This document shows, piece by piece, positions 7,166 through 14,761 of a DNA stretch of 43,262 nt. A model generated the notes under the pieces. That model had not been told where the DNA came from, did no database searches, and saw only the letters and a list, made by a program, of their open reading frames with translations. Source of the stretch: Candidatus Ruminimicrobiellum bubulum (GTDB lineage Bacteria > Elusimicrobiota > Endomicrobiia > Endomicrobiales > Endomicrobiaceae). The translations under genes and the position numbers were made by a program. The stretch is from contig JAGCCP010000026.1 of NCBI GenBank assembly GCA_017651625.1, forward strand, positions 1 through 43,262. Direction: 5' to 3'. Every line of letters begins with the position of its first letter. Position 1 is the first letter of the stretch.

Positions 7166-8968
7166 CTAACGATTAGTTGCAAAATTGCGTTGTGCTTGTG
7201 TATTAGAAACTTGTCTTTGTATTAATCTTCCATCAAGATATACATTAACCGGTCCACCACCACCAGAACCACCAAAACGTGCTATTTCACTTGCCAAAGT
7301 ACTTAAATAACCTTGTGTCATAGGCACAACTGCCTCAGGGTAACCTGCTTCACCAATTAAAGCCCTTGTAGGTTGTGTAACAATTCCACCCAAAGCAAAA
7401 TGTCTTCCACCACCACTCGAATATGCACTTCCACTACTTCCTATATTTTGATTTACTTGTTGTGATAAACCAAAAATTTCTTGTAATTTGTTTTTTATTT
7501 TATCAAGAGTTGATGATGTGTAGTCAGTTGCTGTCATTTGAATATTCCATTGTTTGCCTGTTAAACTTTCATATTTTCTTTTTAAATCATCAGTATTATA
7601 TCCTAAATACTCCATAATGCCTATTTGCTCACTTAAAGCATAAATATAATCTCTGGTTTCTTCTTCATTTAAAAGCCCTTGATTATATAAATATTCATAC
7701 GCTGATAATGTTTCTTTTAATTGTTCACTTAACGCTTTTTGTTCTTCTTTCATTGACTTTGTAACAATTGTATTAGATTGTATAATTTTTATTTGTTCAG
7801 AAGTTGCACGTGTATTATTCCTTAATAAATTTGTATATGTGCTTAATTGATTTCTATCAATTTTTCCATCTTCTATTTTTTGTTTCATTTCTTTATTGAA
7901 TTCGCCTAATACTTCTGTATGATGTTTTTCAGCCTCGGTTTGTTTCTCAGTCATTTCTTTAACTTCTTTTAAACCTTGTTTTATATTTTTTAAATCTTCA
8001 ATTAAATCTCTGCCAGTCATAGCGGTATATAAAAGATAAACACCAAGAGTCACAACGCCTATTGTTAAAAGCCCAGTTAAAATTGATTGTAATCCGAGTA
8101 ATCCTGTTCCTGCTCCAGCACTTCCTAATAAAGTAGCAACGCCTTTTAAAACTTTTGCAATTTTAACCGCACCAAAAGTTATTAATAAAGCCTCTCCAAC
8201 TTTTTTTATTAAGTCCCAGTTTTCTTTTAACCATTTTGCAAGGTCTTGCAATTTATTAACTAAATTTTGGTCTAGTTCAGGTATTTGAAATAAACCACCA
8301 CCACTACTAGCACCTCCACCACTTGAATTATCTTGTTGTGTCCTAATAACATCAAAATCATAAGTTTGTCTATTTAATTCCTTTTGTGCTTTTGCTTGTG
8401 ATTGCAAAGCCTTTGCATTTGCTCTAGCCAAAAAATCAATGCCGGTCAAAGCCTTTATAAACACATTCAAATATCCTAATGCTTTTAACAAACTATTGCT
8501 TATCATTTCAAGAACAGGTGCTAAAAATGAACCAAGTCCTACCCAAACACTTTTTAATTTATCTGCCAGTTCAGTATCTTGTGAAAGATATGCAGAACTT
8601 GCGCGACTTACAAGTGAGTAAGCACTTCTTAAACCTACTAATGCTAAAGCATATTTTTTAACTGTATTACCCATTTTTTTGAAGTTAAAATCGGTTTTTT
8701 GTCCCATTCCGTCAGTTTCATCACCTGCGTTTTTAACTTTTAATCTTAAATCTAACATTTTATTTGACAAACTTTCAACACTTGCTTGTGTTTGTTGTAT
8801 ATCTGAATTAATATCGCCTTTTGCATATCCTTTTCCACTTGCTTTTATTTGCAATAATTTTTCTAATCTCTTTTGTTGTGTTTTTAATTTGCTTTCTAAT
8901 TGTTTATATTGTGCGTCAAAACTCTTAGTACCAAGTTCTGTCTCGATTACTAATTTATTTTCAGACAT
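7166..8968 (-). CDS. Tape measure protein, 600 aa
   Basis: It sets tail length and is ejected during infection. Residues 1-100 are a coiled coil rich in Lys, Gln and Leu. A hydrophobic Ala/Gly-rich segment lies around 150-185 and a second at about 265-320, and the C-terminus holds a Gly/Ser-rich region and RALIGEAGYPEAVVPM, a phrase common at the end of tape measure proteins. At about 0.15 nm per residue it predicts a tail near 90 nm, short for a siphovirus. I chose the ATG at 8968: the site AAGGAG is nine bases upstream, while the TTG at 8977 abuts it. Confidence 0.88.
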   Translation of the reverse strand: MSENKLVIETELGTKSFDAQYKQLESKLKTQQKRLEKLLQIKASGKGYAKGDINSDIQQTQASVESLSNKMLDLRLKVKNAGDETDGMGQKTDFNFKKMGNTVKKYALALVGLRSAYSLVSRASSAYLSQDTELADKLKSVWVGLGSFLAPVLEMISNSLLKALGYLNVFIKALTGIDFLARANAKALQSQAKAQKELNRQTYDFDVIRTQQDNSSGGGASSGGGLFQIPELDQNLVNKLQDLAKWLKENWDLIKKVGEALLITFGAVKIAKVLKGVATLLGSAGAGTGLLGLQSILTGLLTIGVVTLGVYLLYTAMTGRDLIEDLKNIKQGLKEVKEMTEKQTEAEKHHTEVLGEFNKEMKQKIEDGKIDRNQLSTYTNLLRNNTRATSEQIKIIQSNTIVTKSMKEEQKALSEQLKETLSAYEYLYNQGLLNEEETRDYIYALSEQIGIMEYLGYNTDDLKRKYESLTGKQWNIQMTATDYTSSTLDKIKNKLQEIFGLSQQVNQNIGSSGSAYSSGGGRHFALGGIVTQPTRALIGEAGYPEAVVPMTQGYLSTLASEIARFGGSGGGGPVNVYLDGRLIQRQVSNTQAQRNFATNR

Positions 8969-8973
8969 AAAAA

Positions 8974-9543
8974 TCAACTCCTTCCTTCTTGCCTTAATCT
9001 ATAAAAGTCCTCAATGTTTTTCATTTGTTCATCAGTAAGTTCCACCTTTTTTGTTTTCTTTTTTAAAGCCACATGCTCTTTTTGTTTTCTTATTCTTTCT
9101 TTATCCTTAGGGTCTTTATAATCCTTTTCGTCAAGGTTTCTTGTTTCTCTTATTCTATTAATTAAACTATCAGGCAACAAGCCACTTATCAATTCGTTAT
9201 ATTCCCACCAATGAAGATAATCAATTTTATTTAAGTCCATGCTATACGCTTGTCTTATACTTGTTCTTACATCTTGTTCGTCTTGTAAATAATCAAAATC
9301 GATTTCTTCAATTGGCGTATTTTCTTCCTTACCACACCTTAAATACGTTGCAATTTTATTTTGTAATACATCTCGGTCGTCATTATCAACATTATATCCT
9401 AGTAATAAGCCCTCAATAGCAAGGTATCTTTCTAAATTAGTTATTTCATCATCATCAATAGCCCTTAAACAAGCCAAAGCAATTCTATAATCAGTATTAA
9501 TATTATAAATGTGACCGTTGGCTTCCATTTTTGTTGGATACAT
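8974..9543 (-). CDS. Tail assembly chaperone, Gp15-like
   Basis: 189 aa. The protein matches the Gp15 family of phages of Gram-positive hosts: an N-terminal DYRIALACLRAIDDDE, the central SIRQAYSMDLNKIDYLHWWEY core and a basic C-terminus. The position between the tail tube and the tape measure gene confirms the role as the second tail assembly chaperone. Its ATG overlaps the stop of the upstream gene (TAATG), so it is translated by coupling; I looked for a -1 slippery heptamer and found none. It extends a few bases past the tape measure start. Confidence 0.85.
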   Translation of the reverse strand: MYPTKMEANGHIYNINTDYRIALACLRAIDDDEITNLERYLAIEGLLLGYNVDNDDRDVLQNKIATYLRCGKEENTPIEEIDFDYLQDEQDVRTSIRQAYSMDLNKIDYLHWWEYNELISGLLPDSLINRIRETRNLDEKDYKDPKDKERIRKQKEHVALKKKTKKVELTDEQMKNIEDFYRLRQEGRS

Positions 9544-9989
9544 TAAATCACATCGCTTTTCTTATCTAAATATTTATTAACAAGCCTTTGTTGTGCCTTT
9601 TCTCTTTGTATCTTCATTTTTTTAAAATGTGGGTCTAGTGCGTCCATAAGTTTATTATATTGTCCTGCACTTTTCTTATCCCCAAATATCTTATCACAAG
9701 CACCCTCAGTTAAAAAACTATCAAACAATTTACGCATTTTTTTATCATGTTCATCATCTAGTTCTATTAATTGTCTCACTCTTTCTTCATTACTTAATTC
9801 AGTATTTTCTAAGATTGTTTTTTCTCTTTCAGAATATTCTTTACCATATTTTTCAATGTTGTCTCCTGCATTCATCATTCTTTCGATTAATCCCATGTCA
9901 GTCAAATCAATTTCAATTGTATCTCCTTTATCATTAACTTCCATAACATAATAATCTTCCATGTTTTTCTCTAAAACTAACTTTTCCAT
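9543..9989 (-). CDS. First tail assembly chaperone, 148 aa
   Basis: An acidic, helical protein directly upstream of the Gp15-like gene and downstream of the major tail protein, which is the place of the first tail assembly chaperone (gpG position). The sequence (MEKLVLEKNMEDYYVM..., TDMGLIERMMNAGDNI) resembles the small chaperones of Firmicutes siphoviruses. It is preceded by a promoter and a good AGGAGG site, and its stop overlaps the next start. Confidence 0.72.
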   Translation of the reverse strand: MEKLVLEKNMEDYYVMEVNDKGDTIEIDLTDMGLIERMMNAGDNIEKYGKEYSEREKTILENTELSNEERVRQLIELDDEHDKKMRKLFDSFLTEGACDKIFGDKKSAGQYNKLMDALDPHFKKMKIQREKAQQRLVNKYLDKKSDVI

Positions 9990-10011
9990 AATATACTATC
10001 CTCCTAAATAT

Positions 10012-10017
10012 ATTATA
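10012..10017 (-). promoter_or_regulatory. Extended -10 promoter of the tail genes
   Basis: Minus strand TGGTATAAT at 10012-10020 with no convincing -35 at 16-18 bases. It follows a terminator and precedes the first tail chaperone, as if transcription restarts here. Confidence 0.5.
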
Positions 10018-10034
10018 CCATATTTTTTGAATAT

Positions 10035-10064
10035 TAAAAAAAGGCAGGTAACCCCCACCTTTGA
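10035..10064 (-). terminator. Probable terminator after the major tail protein
   Basis: Minus strand AGGTG / TACCT hairpin (10045-10060) with a G-rich loop, followed after GCC by seven T. The stem is short. It would lower tail chaperone transcripts relative to the tail tube. Confidence 0.5.
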
Positions 10065-10066
10065 TT

Positions 10067-10564
10067 TTATAAACTTGTGCCTGCGTCTTCTGTAAATGTT
10101 ATTGATGAACCACTTACTGTTGCAATACCAGTTTTAGGGTTGCTATAATCTATATCATAAGAAATAGTAGCATTTTCTCCTAGCCACTCAGTAATAGTTA
10201 TTAAAACATCATACATAACGGCTTGATAATTACCAGCAGTTCCATTTGTCTTAGCAGTATCAATTTCTATTAATTGAGTTTGCCCTGAAATTGCTTTTCT
10301 TCTTAATTCATCAAGGTATTCATAAATTTCTTCACCTTCATAACATCTTTTACCACTAATTGAAGAACTTATTTGATAATTTTGAAATACTGTCTCAGTA
10401 GTAGCACGAATTATAGGCTTGAATGTATCTTTAGTTGTACTAAATGTTACACTTAATGATTCAACACCTTCACCCTCTTGTTTCCAAGTTGGATTTTCAG
10501 TTGCACCAGTTGTTGTAGCAGTATTTATAAAATGTTGAAATTCATGTCTTTGTAATTGTCTCAT
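10067..10564 (-). CDS. Major tail (tube) protein, 165 aa
   Basis: Beta-rich protein of the length and gene position of a siphovirus tail tube subunit: after the head-tail connectors, before the tail chaperones. Phrases such as GEGVESLSVTFSTTKDTF and the YDVLITITEWLGENATISYDI strand pair are typical of tube proteins of this fold. The C-terminal SGSSITFTEDAG may be a small decoration. Confidence 0.8.
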   Translation of the reverse strand: MRQLQRHEFQHFINTATTTGATENPTWKQEGEGVESLSVTFSTTKDTFKPIIRATTETVFQNYQISSSISGKRCYEGEEIYEYLDELRRKAISGQTQLIEIDTAKTNGTAGNYQAVMYDVLITITEWLGENATISYDIDYSNPKTGIATVSGSSITFTEDAGTSL

Positions 10565-10767
10565 AGTTTTCCCTCCTCTTTCTTAAAAGTTTTCGGATTG
10601 TCAAGTTCTCTTTTAATAAGAACTAAATCTTTATAACTAAGAGGGTCAATAAAACCTTTTTCGTTTAATTTAACAATTGCCTCATAGTTGCTTGTTTTAA
10701 TCTCATCGCCCTCGATATAATTAACACCGTTGGCTGTGAAATCTTTTCTTGCAATTAATTTTTTCAT
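10561..10767 (-). CDS. Hypothetical small structural-operon protein, 68 aa
   Basis: A small protein (MKKLIARKDFTANGVNYIEGDEI...) with two short beta strands and a helix. Its start reads like small head- or tail-operon proteins in which a ligand-like beta hairpin precedes 'ILKLNEKGFI'. No firm family. It overlaps the start of the major tail protein by four bases. It lies four bases after the connector at 10772. Confidence 0.5.
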   Translation of the reverse strand: MKKLIARKDFTANGVNYIEGDEIKTSNYEAIVKLNEKGFIDPLSYKDLVLIKRELDNPKTFKKEEGKL

Positions 10768-10771
10768 AGGT

Positions 10772-11191
10772 TTACTCCTCTCTATATGTTATTTGTATTT
10801 GAATATCAAATGTTGCCTCCGTGCCATTAACATTGTTAATAGTTCCACAGTTTAAGCATTCAATACTTTCTATACCATTTATACTAGGCAAAACGCCTTT
10901 TTTATTATTATCTTTGATAGCCTTTTCAAAATCTTCAAAGAACCCTATATTATTTAAGTTATTAATAGTGTCTTTTGAATAAAACTTACGGTTTCTAAAC
11001 GAATACACATCTCTATGAATTTCTACACCTATAACCCACTTTTGCACTGTGCTTGCAGTAGGTATTTTATCAAGCGAGAAATCCCCAACTTCTCCTAGAA
11101 AATCGGCATTAATTTGATAGTTTCTATCTTCTATTAAAGTATTAATAACCTCGAATAAATAATCTCTTAATTTAGTAATTCTATAATCCAT
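10772..11191 (-). CDS. Tail completion / head-tail joining protein, 139 aa
   Basis: The place in the operon (third after the connector, before the tube gene) is that of a tail terminator or tail completion protein. The sequence has an N-terminal helix (YRITKLRDYLFEVINTLI), then beta strands ending TFDIQIQITYREE, as in tail terminators. I see no motif that fixes the family. Confidence 0.65.
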   Translation of the reverse strand: MDYRITKLRDYLFEVINTLIEDRNYQINADFLGEVGDFSLDKIPTASTVQKWVIGVEIHRDVYSFRNRKFYSKDTINNLNNIGFFEDFEKAIKDNNKKGVLPSINGIESIECLNCGTINNVNGTEATFDIQIQITYREE

Positions 11192-11565
11192 TATTTGCCT
11201 CCACGATTAACATAATCTTGAACACGGTTTACTATGTCTTGACCTTTGGCAGTCCACATTCGTTTATCCCAATAAGTCGTAGCGTCTGCGTGTTTATCAG
11301 TATGAATATTAATTTGTTTACCATTTCTTATCCCATAATAAACAACTTTTGCGTATTCTTGTTCGTATGTAATAGTATTTGCCGTAACATTTCTAGTTGG
11401 TTGCCCACCTTGAATAACTGTTTCAGCCAAATCACCATTGTCAAACGGAACAAATCTATCCATTTCTTTTGCACATTCATTTGTAAAAAATTTATGTACA
11501 CGCCCATTTGGTTCAATACCCAAATTGGCTTTTATAACACTAACAGGTTGCATTTTAACAGGCAT
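11191..11565 (-). CDS. Minor capsid / head-tail joining protein (Minor_capsid_2-like)
   Basis: 124 aa. Features of the Firmicutes minor capsid family (type 2): an N-terminal LGIEPNGRVHKFFTNECAKEMDRFVPFDNGDL, then a Y-rich middle (YEQEYAKVVYYG) and YWDKRMWTAKGQDIVN. It sits between the head closure and tail terminator genes. The start and stop overlap neighbours by at most one base, so it is coupled. Confidence 0.78.
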   Translation of the reverse strand: MPVKMQPVSVIKANLGIEPNGRVHKFFTNECAKEMDRFVPFDNGDLAETVIQGGQPTRNVTANTITYEQEYAKVVYYGIRNGKQINIHTDKHADATTYWDKRMWTAKGQDIVNRVQDYVNRGGK

Positions 11566-11566
11566 A

Positions 11567-11917
11567 TTATTTGCCCCCTATATGAATATGTTTACTATTT
11601 CCAAAATTATTATTCTTAATACTTGTAATATTATAAACTTGATAATTTTTAAGGTCTTGTTGTGTCGCAATGTCTTGGGTAAGTTCGCCTTGCACTATAA
11701 TGTCGCCTATACTGAAATTGTTAATATCTAACTCGTTCAAATCATAAGGCAGTCTTATCTCAACATCGTTGGCGTTATCATAACCCTTGTTTAGACTAGC
11801 ACCTTTTCCACCGAAGAACCATACATTATCATAGTTAAATCTTCGCCATTTTTCCAAGTGTGTCGCAACGTCTAATCCGTCTTGATGATAAATAGTCAAC
11901 TTGCTATTACAAATCAT
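11567..11917 (-). CDS. Head closure-type protein (minor capsid), 116 aa
   Basis: Beta-rich protein in the head closure position. It begins MICNSKLTIYHQDGLD and holds TQDIATQQDLKNYQVYNITSI, similar to small minor capsid proteins that follow the connector in Firmicutes siphoviruses. Stop-start overlap of four bases with the connector gene. Confidence 0.62.
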   Translation of the reverse strand: MICNSKLTIYHQDGLDVATHLEKWRRFNYDNVWFFGGKGASLNKGYDNANDVEIRLPYDLNELDINNFSIGDIIVQGELTQDIATQQDLKNYQVYNITSIKNNNFGNSKHIHIGGK

Positions 11918-12324
11918 CTAACACCTGCATACATTATATGTTCGCCATTAACTATTACACCAACCAAGCACTCGTACATTATAGTATTCAATTCTTTATT
12001 TTTTGAACTTATAACATCACTTACTTTGTCGGAAGTTATATAACTTACACTATAACCATCAGTATTCTCACTAGCCACATTGCCATTACTAGCAACATTG
12101 CTTAATGTTTCATCATAACTAGACATACTATCTATCATTTTAAACTCGCAAATCTTTACCTCTGGGGGTATATCATTACTATCAATTCCTTTAAGTCTAT
12201 TTTGAGTTCTTATATCAATTCTTCTTCTTGCTTCAAATTCTAATAGATTAAAAGGCGTTAGGTCTAAAGTGCCACCTAAAGCCCTATATTCTTCATACGT
12301 TAGGTATGGTTCACTAAATTCCAT
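11914..12324 (-). CDS. Head-tail connector protein, 136 aa
   Basis: Helical protein directly after the major capsid gene. Its start, TYEEYRALGGTLDLTPFNLLEFEARRRIDIRTQNRL, is the usual N-terminal helix pair of the gp6-like connector family that binds under the portal. The length (136 aa) fits. Confidence 0.78.
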   Translation of the reverse strand: MEFSEPYLTYEEYRALGGTLDLTPFNLLEFEARRRIDIRTQNRLKGIDSNDIPPEVKICEFKMIDSMSSYDETLSNVASNGNVASENTDGYSVSYITSDKVSDVISSKNKELNTIMYECLVGVIVNGEHIMYAGVR

Positions 12325-12340
12325 AAACGCCCTCCTTTAA

Positions 12341-13210
12341 TTATAAACTTGGATTACCTTCGATTGGGAATTGTGCAACTACTACTTTACTTTCGTCAGT
12401 TAAACCAACTACATAATGTTCATCTGCTGAAATTAAAGTTTTCTTACCTTTAACAATTCTGTCAGTTTCAACATTTACACCACGTTTTAAGTAAATAGTA
12501 ACTGCTGATAATTCTTCGTCTCCAGTTTGTGATTCTGCTCTTAATTGAACAATTGGGTTTTGATAATAAGTTCCAGCCTCATTAACTGCTTTTCTACTTG
12601 CAACAACTCTTGTGTTAGCAATCATACCAATTTCACCACGCATGATAACTTCTTGATTATATTTATCTGCACTTATAAAGTTTGCATCTTTTCTTAATGT
12701 AGAAATTTGATGTGGGTGAACAAACATAACTTTTGGTACGTTTTCTTCTTCCAAGAATAAATCAAGTGTATCAATTACATTATTGTAAGATATATCGTTT
12801 GCAAAAGTCTTTTTAACTTGTGCTCCCTTTAAAGTGTCAATTACATCATTATCAACTTTACTTGCAATTGATTTTGCTAATTGGTTATTTATTTCTCCAA
12901 TTGGATTTCCATAACCACTTAATACTGCTTCGTCAGTAATTGTTACGTCTTTAACAATTTTCTTAACTTTGTATTCAGCAGTTGTAGTAGTTAATTGAGC
13001 GTCGCCTTGTGCAACTCCTTCTGCTACTTCCTCTGCGTCCCCAATATATTCATATTTAGGAACTGTTATTGTACTACCTGCTTGTCCTTCCAAAGTAGTA
13101 TCAATTTTTGCAAATGTTGTTGCAACAATTGCTTTTGGCAATTTTGCACTAATCATTGGTGCCATTACTTCTGGGTCTACTAAATTTGTTAACTTTGTAG
13201 TGTTATCCAT
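12341..13210 (-). CDS. Major capsid protein, N4-gp56-like / HK97 fold
   Basis: 289 aa. Residues 1-70 resemble the N-arm of the gp56-like major capsid proteins (TTKLTNLVDPEVMAPMISAKLP, then GQAGSTITVPKYEYIGDAEEVAEG). EYKVKKIVKDVTITDEAVLSGYGNP and the VMFVHPHQISTLRKD helix are characteristic of this capsid family. It follows the scaffold gene, with the SD AAGGAAGG. No large proteolytic N-terminal delta domain is present; a separate scaffold protein supplies that role. Confidence 0.88.
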   Translation of the reverse strand: MDNTTKLTNLVDPEVMAPMISAKLPKAIVATTFAKIDTTLEGQAGSTITVPKYEYIGDAEEVAEGVAQGDAQLTTTTAEYKVKKIVKDVTITDEAVLSGYGNPIGEINNQLAKSIASKVDNDVIDTLKGAQVKKTFANDISYNNVIDTLDLFLEEENVPKVMFVHPHQISTLRKDANFISADKYNQEVIMRGEIGMIANTRVVASRKAVNEAGTYYQNPIVQLRAESQTGDEELSAVTIYLKRGVNVETDRIVKGKKTLISADEHYVVGLTDESKVVVAQFPIEGNPSL

Positions 13211-13228
13211 AAAAAATCATTCCTTCCT

Positions 13229-13822
13229 TTATTTATTATACTTATTAAATAACTCGGGATTTGACGCTTTTAACTCTATTCTTTGTTTATATCCCATCTT
13301 GTCAAAATCTTCTTTTGAAACTGTATTTTCCATACTTTCGTCAGCCGATGGCATATCTACAATTTGATTAGGGTTTTCAAATATTCCATCTTTTCCGTTT
13401 GTTATTTCCTCGAATAAATCTTTTGCAGATTTACCCATGTTCGCACTATCTTTAAGTGCTGTTTTGATTTCGTTCATAATTGCATTTTTTGTAAAATCAT
13501 TTACGAACTTTTTATCACCAAATATAGAAGTTATATTTTTTGTTAAAATGTCGTCTTCTTCTTTGGCTTTTTGTTTTGCCTCTTGTTCACTAATTGAAGT
13601 TTGCAACTCTTCATATTTAGTTTTCCACTCGGCGTTGTCTTTAGCCTTTTCGTCAAACTCTTTGATTTTAGTTTCGTAAGTTTCTACTCTATCCTCCAAT
13701 CCTTTTTTTTCAGATTTTAAAGTGTCTATCTCACTATCCTTTTTAGCCATAGCCTTACCATATAAAGCCATAACCTTATCAATTTGTTCTGCTTCTAAAA
13801 AGTCTAAATTCTCTCTTTTCAT
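13229..13822 (-). CDS. Scaffold protein (GP20-like minor structural protein)
   Basis: 197 aa, highly charged, with a long coiled coil from about residue 30 to 95 (SEKKGLEDRVETYETKIKE, DEKAKDNAEWKTKYEEL). The N-terminal LDFLEAEQIDKVMALYGKA and C-terminal NPELFNKY are typical of the GP20-type scaffold family of Firmicutes phages. It directs capsid assembly and is then lost. Its position just before the capsid gene agrees. Confidence 0.85.
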   Translation of the reverse strand: MKRENLDFLEAEQIDKVMALYGKAMAKKDSEIDTLKSEKKGLEDRVETYETKIKEFDEKAKDNAEWKTKYEELQTSISEQEAKQKAKEEDDILTKNITSIFGDKKFVNDFTKNAIMNEIKTALKDSANMGKSAKDLFEEITNGKDGIFENPNQIVDMPSADESMENTVSKEDFDKMGYKQRIELKASNPELFNKYNK

Positions 13823-13845
13823 AATTTCCTCCTATCGTTAGTTTT

Positions 13846-13895
13846 ACGTGCCACGAACACGTGAGATTTAATTATAGGAGTTCTCTTCCGAACTC
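13846..13895 (-). promoter_or_regulatory. Structured 5' leader of the capsid operon
   Basis: On the minus strand the leader holds two hairpins: GAGTTC / GAACTC (13878-13895, six-base loop) within a few bases of the predicted start point, and ACGTG / CACGT (13846-13862). A 5'-terminal stem-loop protects mRNA from decay, suited to high capsid expression. Confidence 0.5.
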
Positions 13896-13903
13896 TCAAC
13901 TAA

Positions 13904-13931
13904 ATTATAACACAGTTTTAAAAAAATACAA
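13904..13931 (-). promoter_or_regulatory. Promoter of the scaffold-capsid operon
   Basis: Minus strand: TTGTAT (13926-13931), 16-base spacer, TATAAT (13904-13909) with TGT before it. It follows the terminator of the upstream gene and drives scaffold and capsid. Confidence 0.6.
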
Positions 13932-13940
13932 AATTGCATA

Positions 13941-13966
13941 ATAAAAAGCAAGATTATTTCTTGCTA
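13941..13966 (-). terminator. Rho-independent terminator before the capsid operon
   Basis: Minus strand stem AGCAAGA / TCTTGCT (13947-13953 with 13959-13965) with a five-base loop and TTTT. It lies over the last codons of the 100-aa gene. Confidence 0.75.
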
Positions 13967-14256
13967 GTTTTCTTTTTAGTTGTTTTTGGTTTAACATTTT
14001 TTTCTACTTCTTCAATTTTTGCTTTTATAACTTTTTCAATAGGTTGTACGCTTTCTCCAACTGGTGCTTTCTTTTCTTCTTTAACTTGTTCAATACCCAT
14101 TAAAACAACTGCATTGTTTTGTTTTAAAAACTCGTATCTTTCTTTTGTACAATTCCATGTACTAACTTCGGCAGTTCTAGGTGTATCTAAACCATATTCG
14201 TTTTTTTCAACTGTATCATTAAAATTTCTAATAGCCTTAACTATGTAATTCTTCAT
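13954..14256 (-). CDS. Hypothetical Lys-rich protein before the scaffold, 100 aa
   Basis: The first 55 residues form a compact domain (NYIVKAIRNFNDTVEKN, ERYEFLKQNNAVVLMGI) like small phage proteins with a KYEEL...VVEL pattern. The C-terminus is a Lys/Thr-rich tail (KPKTTKKKTSKK), suggestive of nucleic-acid or virion binding. Its stop lies within the terminator. It overlaps the methyltransferase gene by 20 bases. Confidence 0.6.
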   Translation of the reverse strand: MKNYIVKAIRNFNDTVEKNEYGLDTPRTAEVSTWNCTKERYEFLKQNNAVVLMGIEQVKEEKKAPVGESVQPIEKVIKAKIEEVEKNVKPKTTKKKTSKK

Positions 14257-14761
14257 AATTCTCCTCCTTTATATAATAACCATATTTATCATTTTTAAAA
14301 ACATTTTTTAAATATGGATATCGTTCTTTCATAATTTCATCGGTTAAATCGTCTTGTTTATGTATCTCGTAAATATTATCTTCTTCAATTCCTTGTGGAC
14401 TTAGGTAAGGCACTGCAACTACCATTTCTTTACACCTATTATATGCGTATTTTAATACGTTTTGAGCATTGTGTTCATCTAAGTGTTCTATTACATCACC
14501 AAATATAATTATGTCGTAATAATCGTATTTAAAATCAATTATATTGGCATTATAAACTTTATTATATCGCTTTTCTAAATTAAAGTTATCAATATTTGGT
14601 TTAAACACTTCCACAGCCTCAATGTCTGCAAAATAATCTTGTAAAAATGGCAGATAAGTACCTTCCCCTGCCCCTACGTCTAATATCTTTGCATTTTTAT
14701 CAAATTTATTTTTTAAATAATCAGTTATTTCTTTTTTATATATTGCGTATGAAGTAGCCAT
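14237..14761 (-). CDS. SAM-dependent methyltransferase (class I), 174 aa
   Basis: Rossmann-fold motifs: motif I ILDVGAGEGTYLPFL with the G-x-G SAM loop, an acidic residue at the end of strand 2 (DIEAVEVF), and IIIFGDVIEHLDEHN as the acceptor-strand motif IV. This is the type-23 methyltransferase pattern, usually acting on small molecules or glycans. I chose the ATG at 14761, overlapping the stop of the glycosyltransferase (TAATG), which couples the two. The likely role is to methylate a glycan made by that glycosyltransferase or another surface-modifying product; inference. Confidence 0.72.
   Translation of the reverse strand: MATSYAIYKKEITDYLKNKFDKNAKILDVGAGEGTYLPFLQDYFADIEAVEVFKPNIDNFNLEKRYNKVYNANIIDFKYDYYDIIIFGDVIEHLDEHNAQNVLKYAYNRCKEMVVAVPYLSPQGIEEDNIYEIHKQDDLTDEIMKERYPYLKNVFKNDKYGYYIKEENYEELHS

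Noticed and set aside
9543-9600. Programmed -1 frameshift between the two tail assembly chaperone genes
   Set aside because: No slippery heptamer in the right phase near the end of the first gene. The start of the second gene overlaps the stop as TAATG, which explains its translation by coupling.
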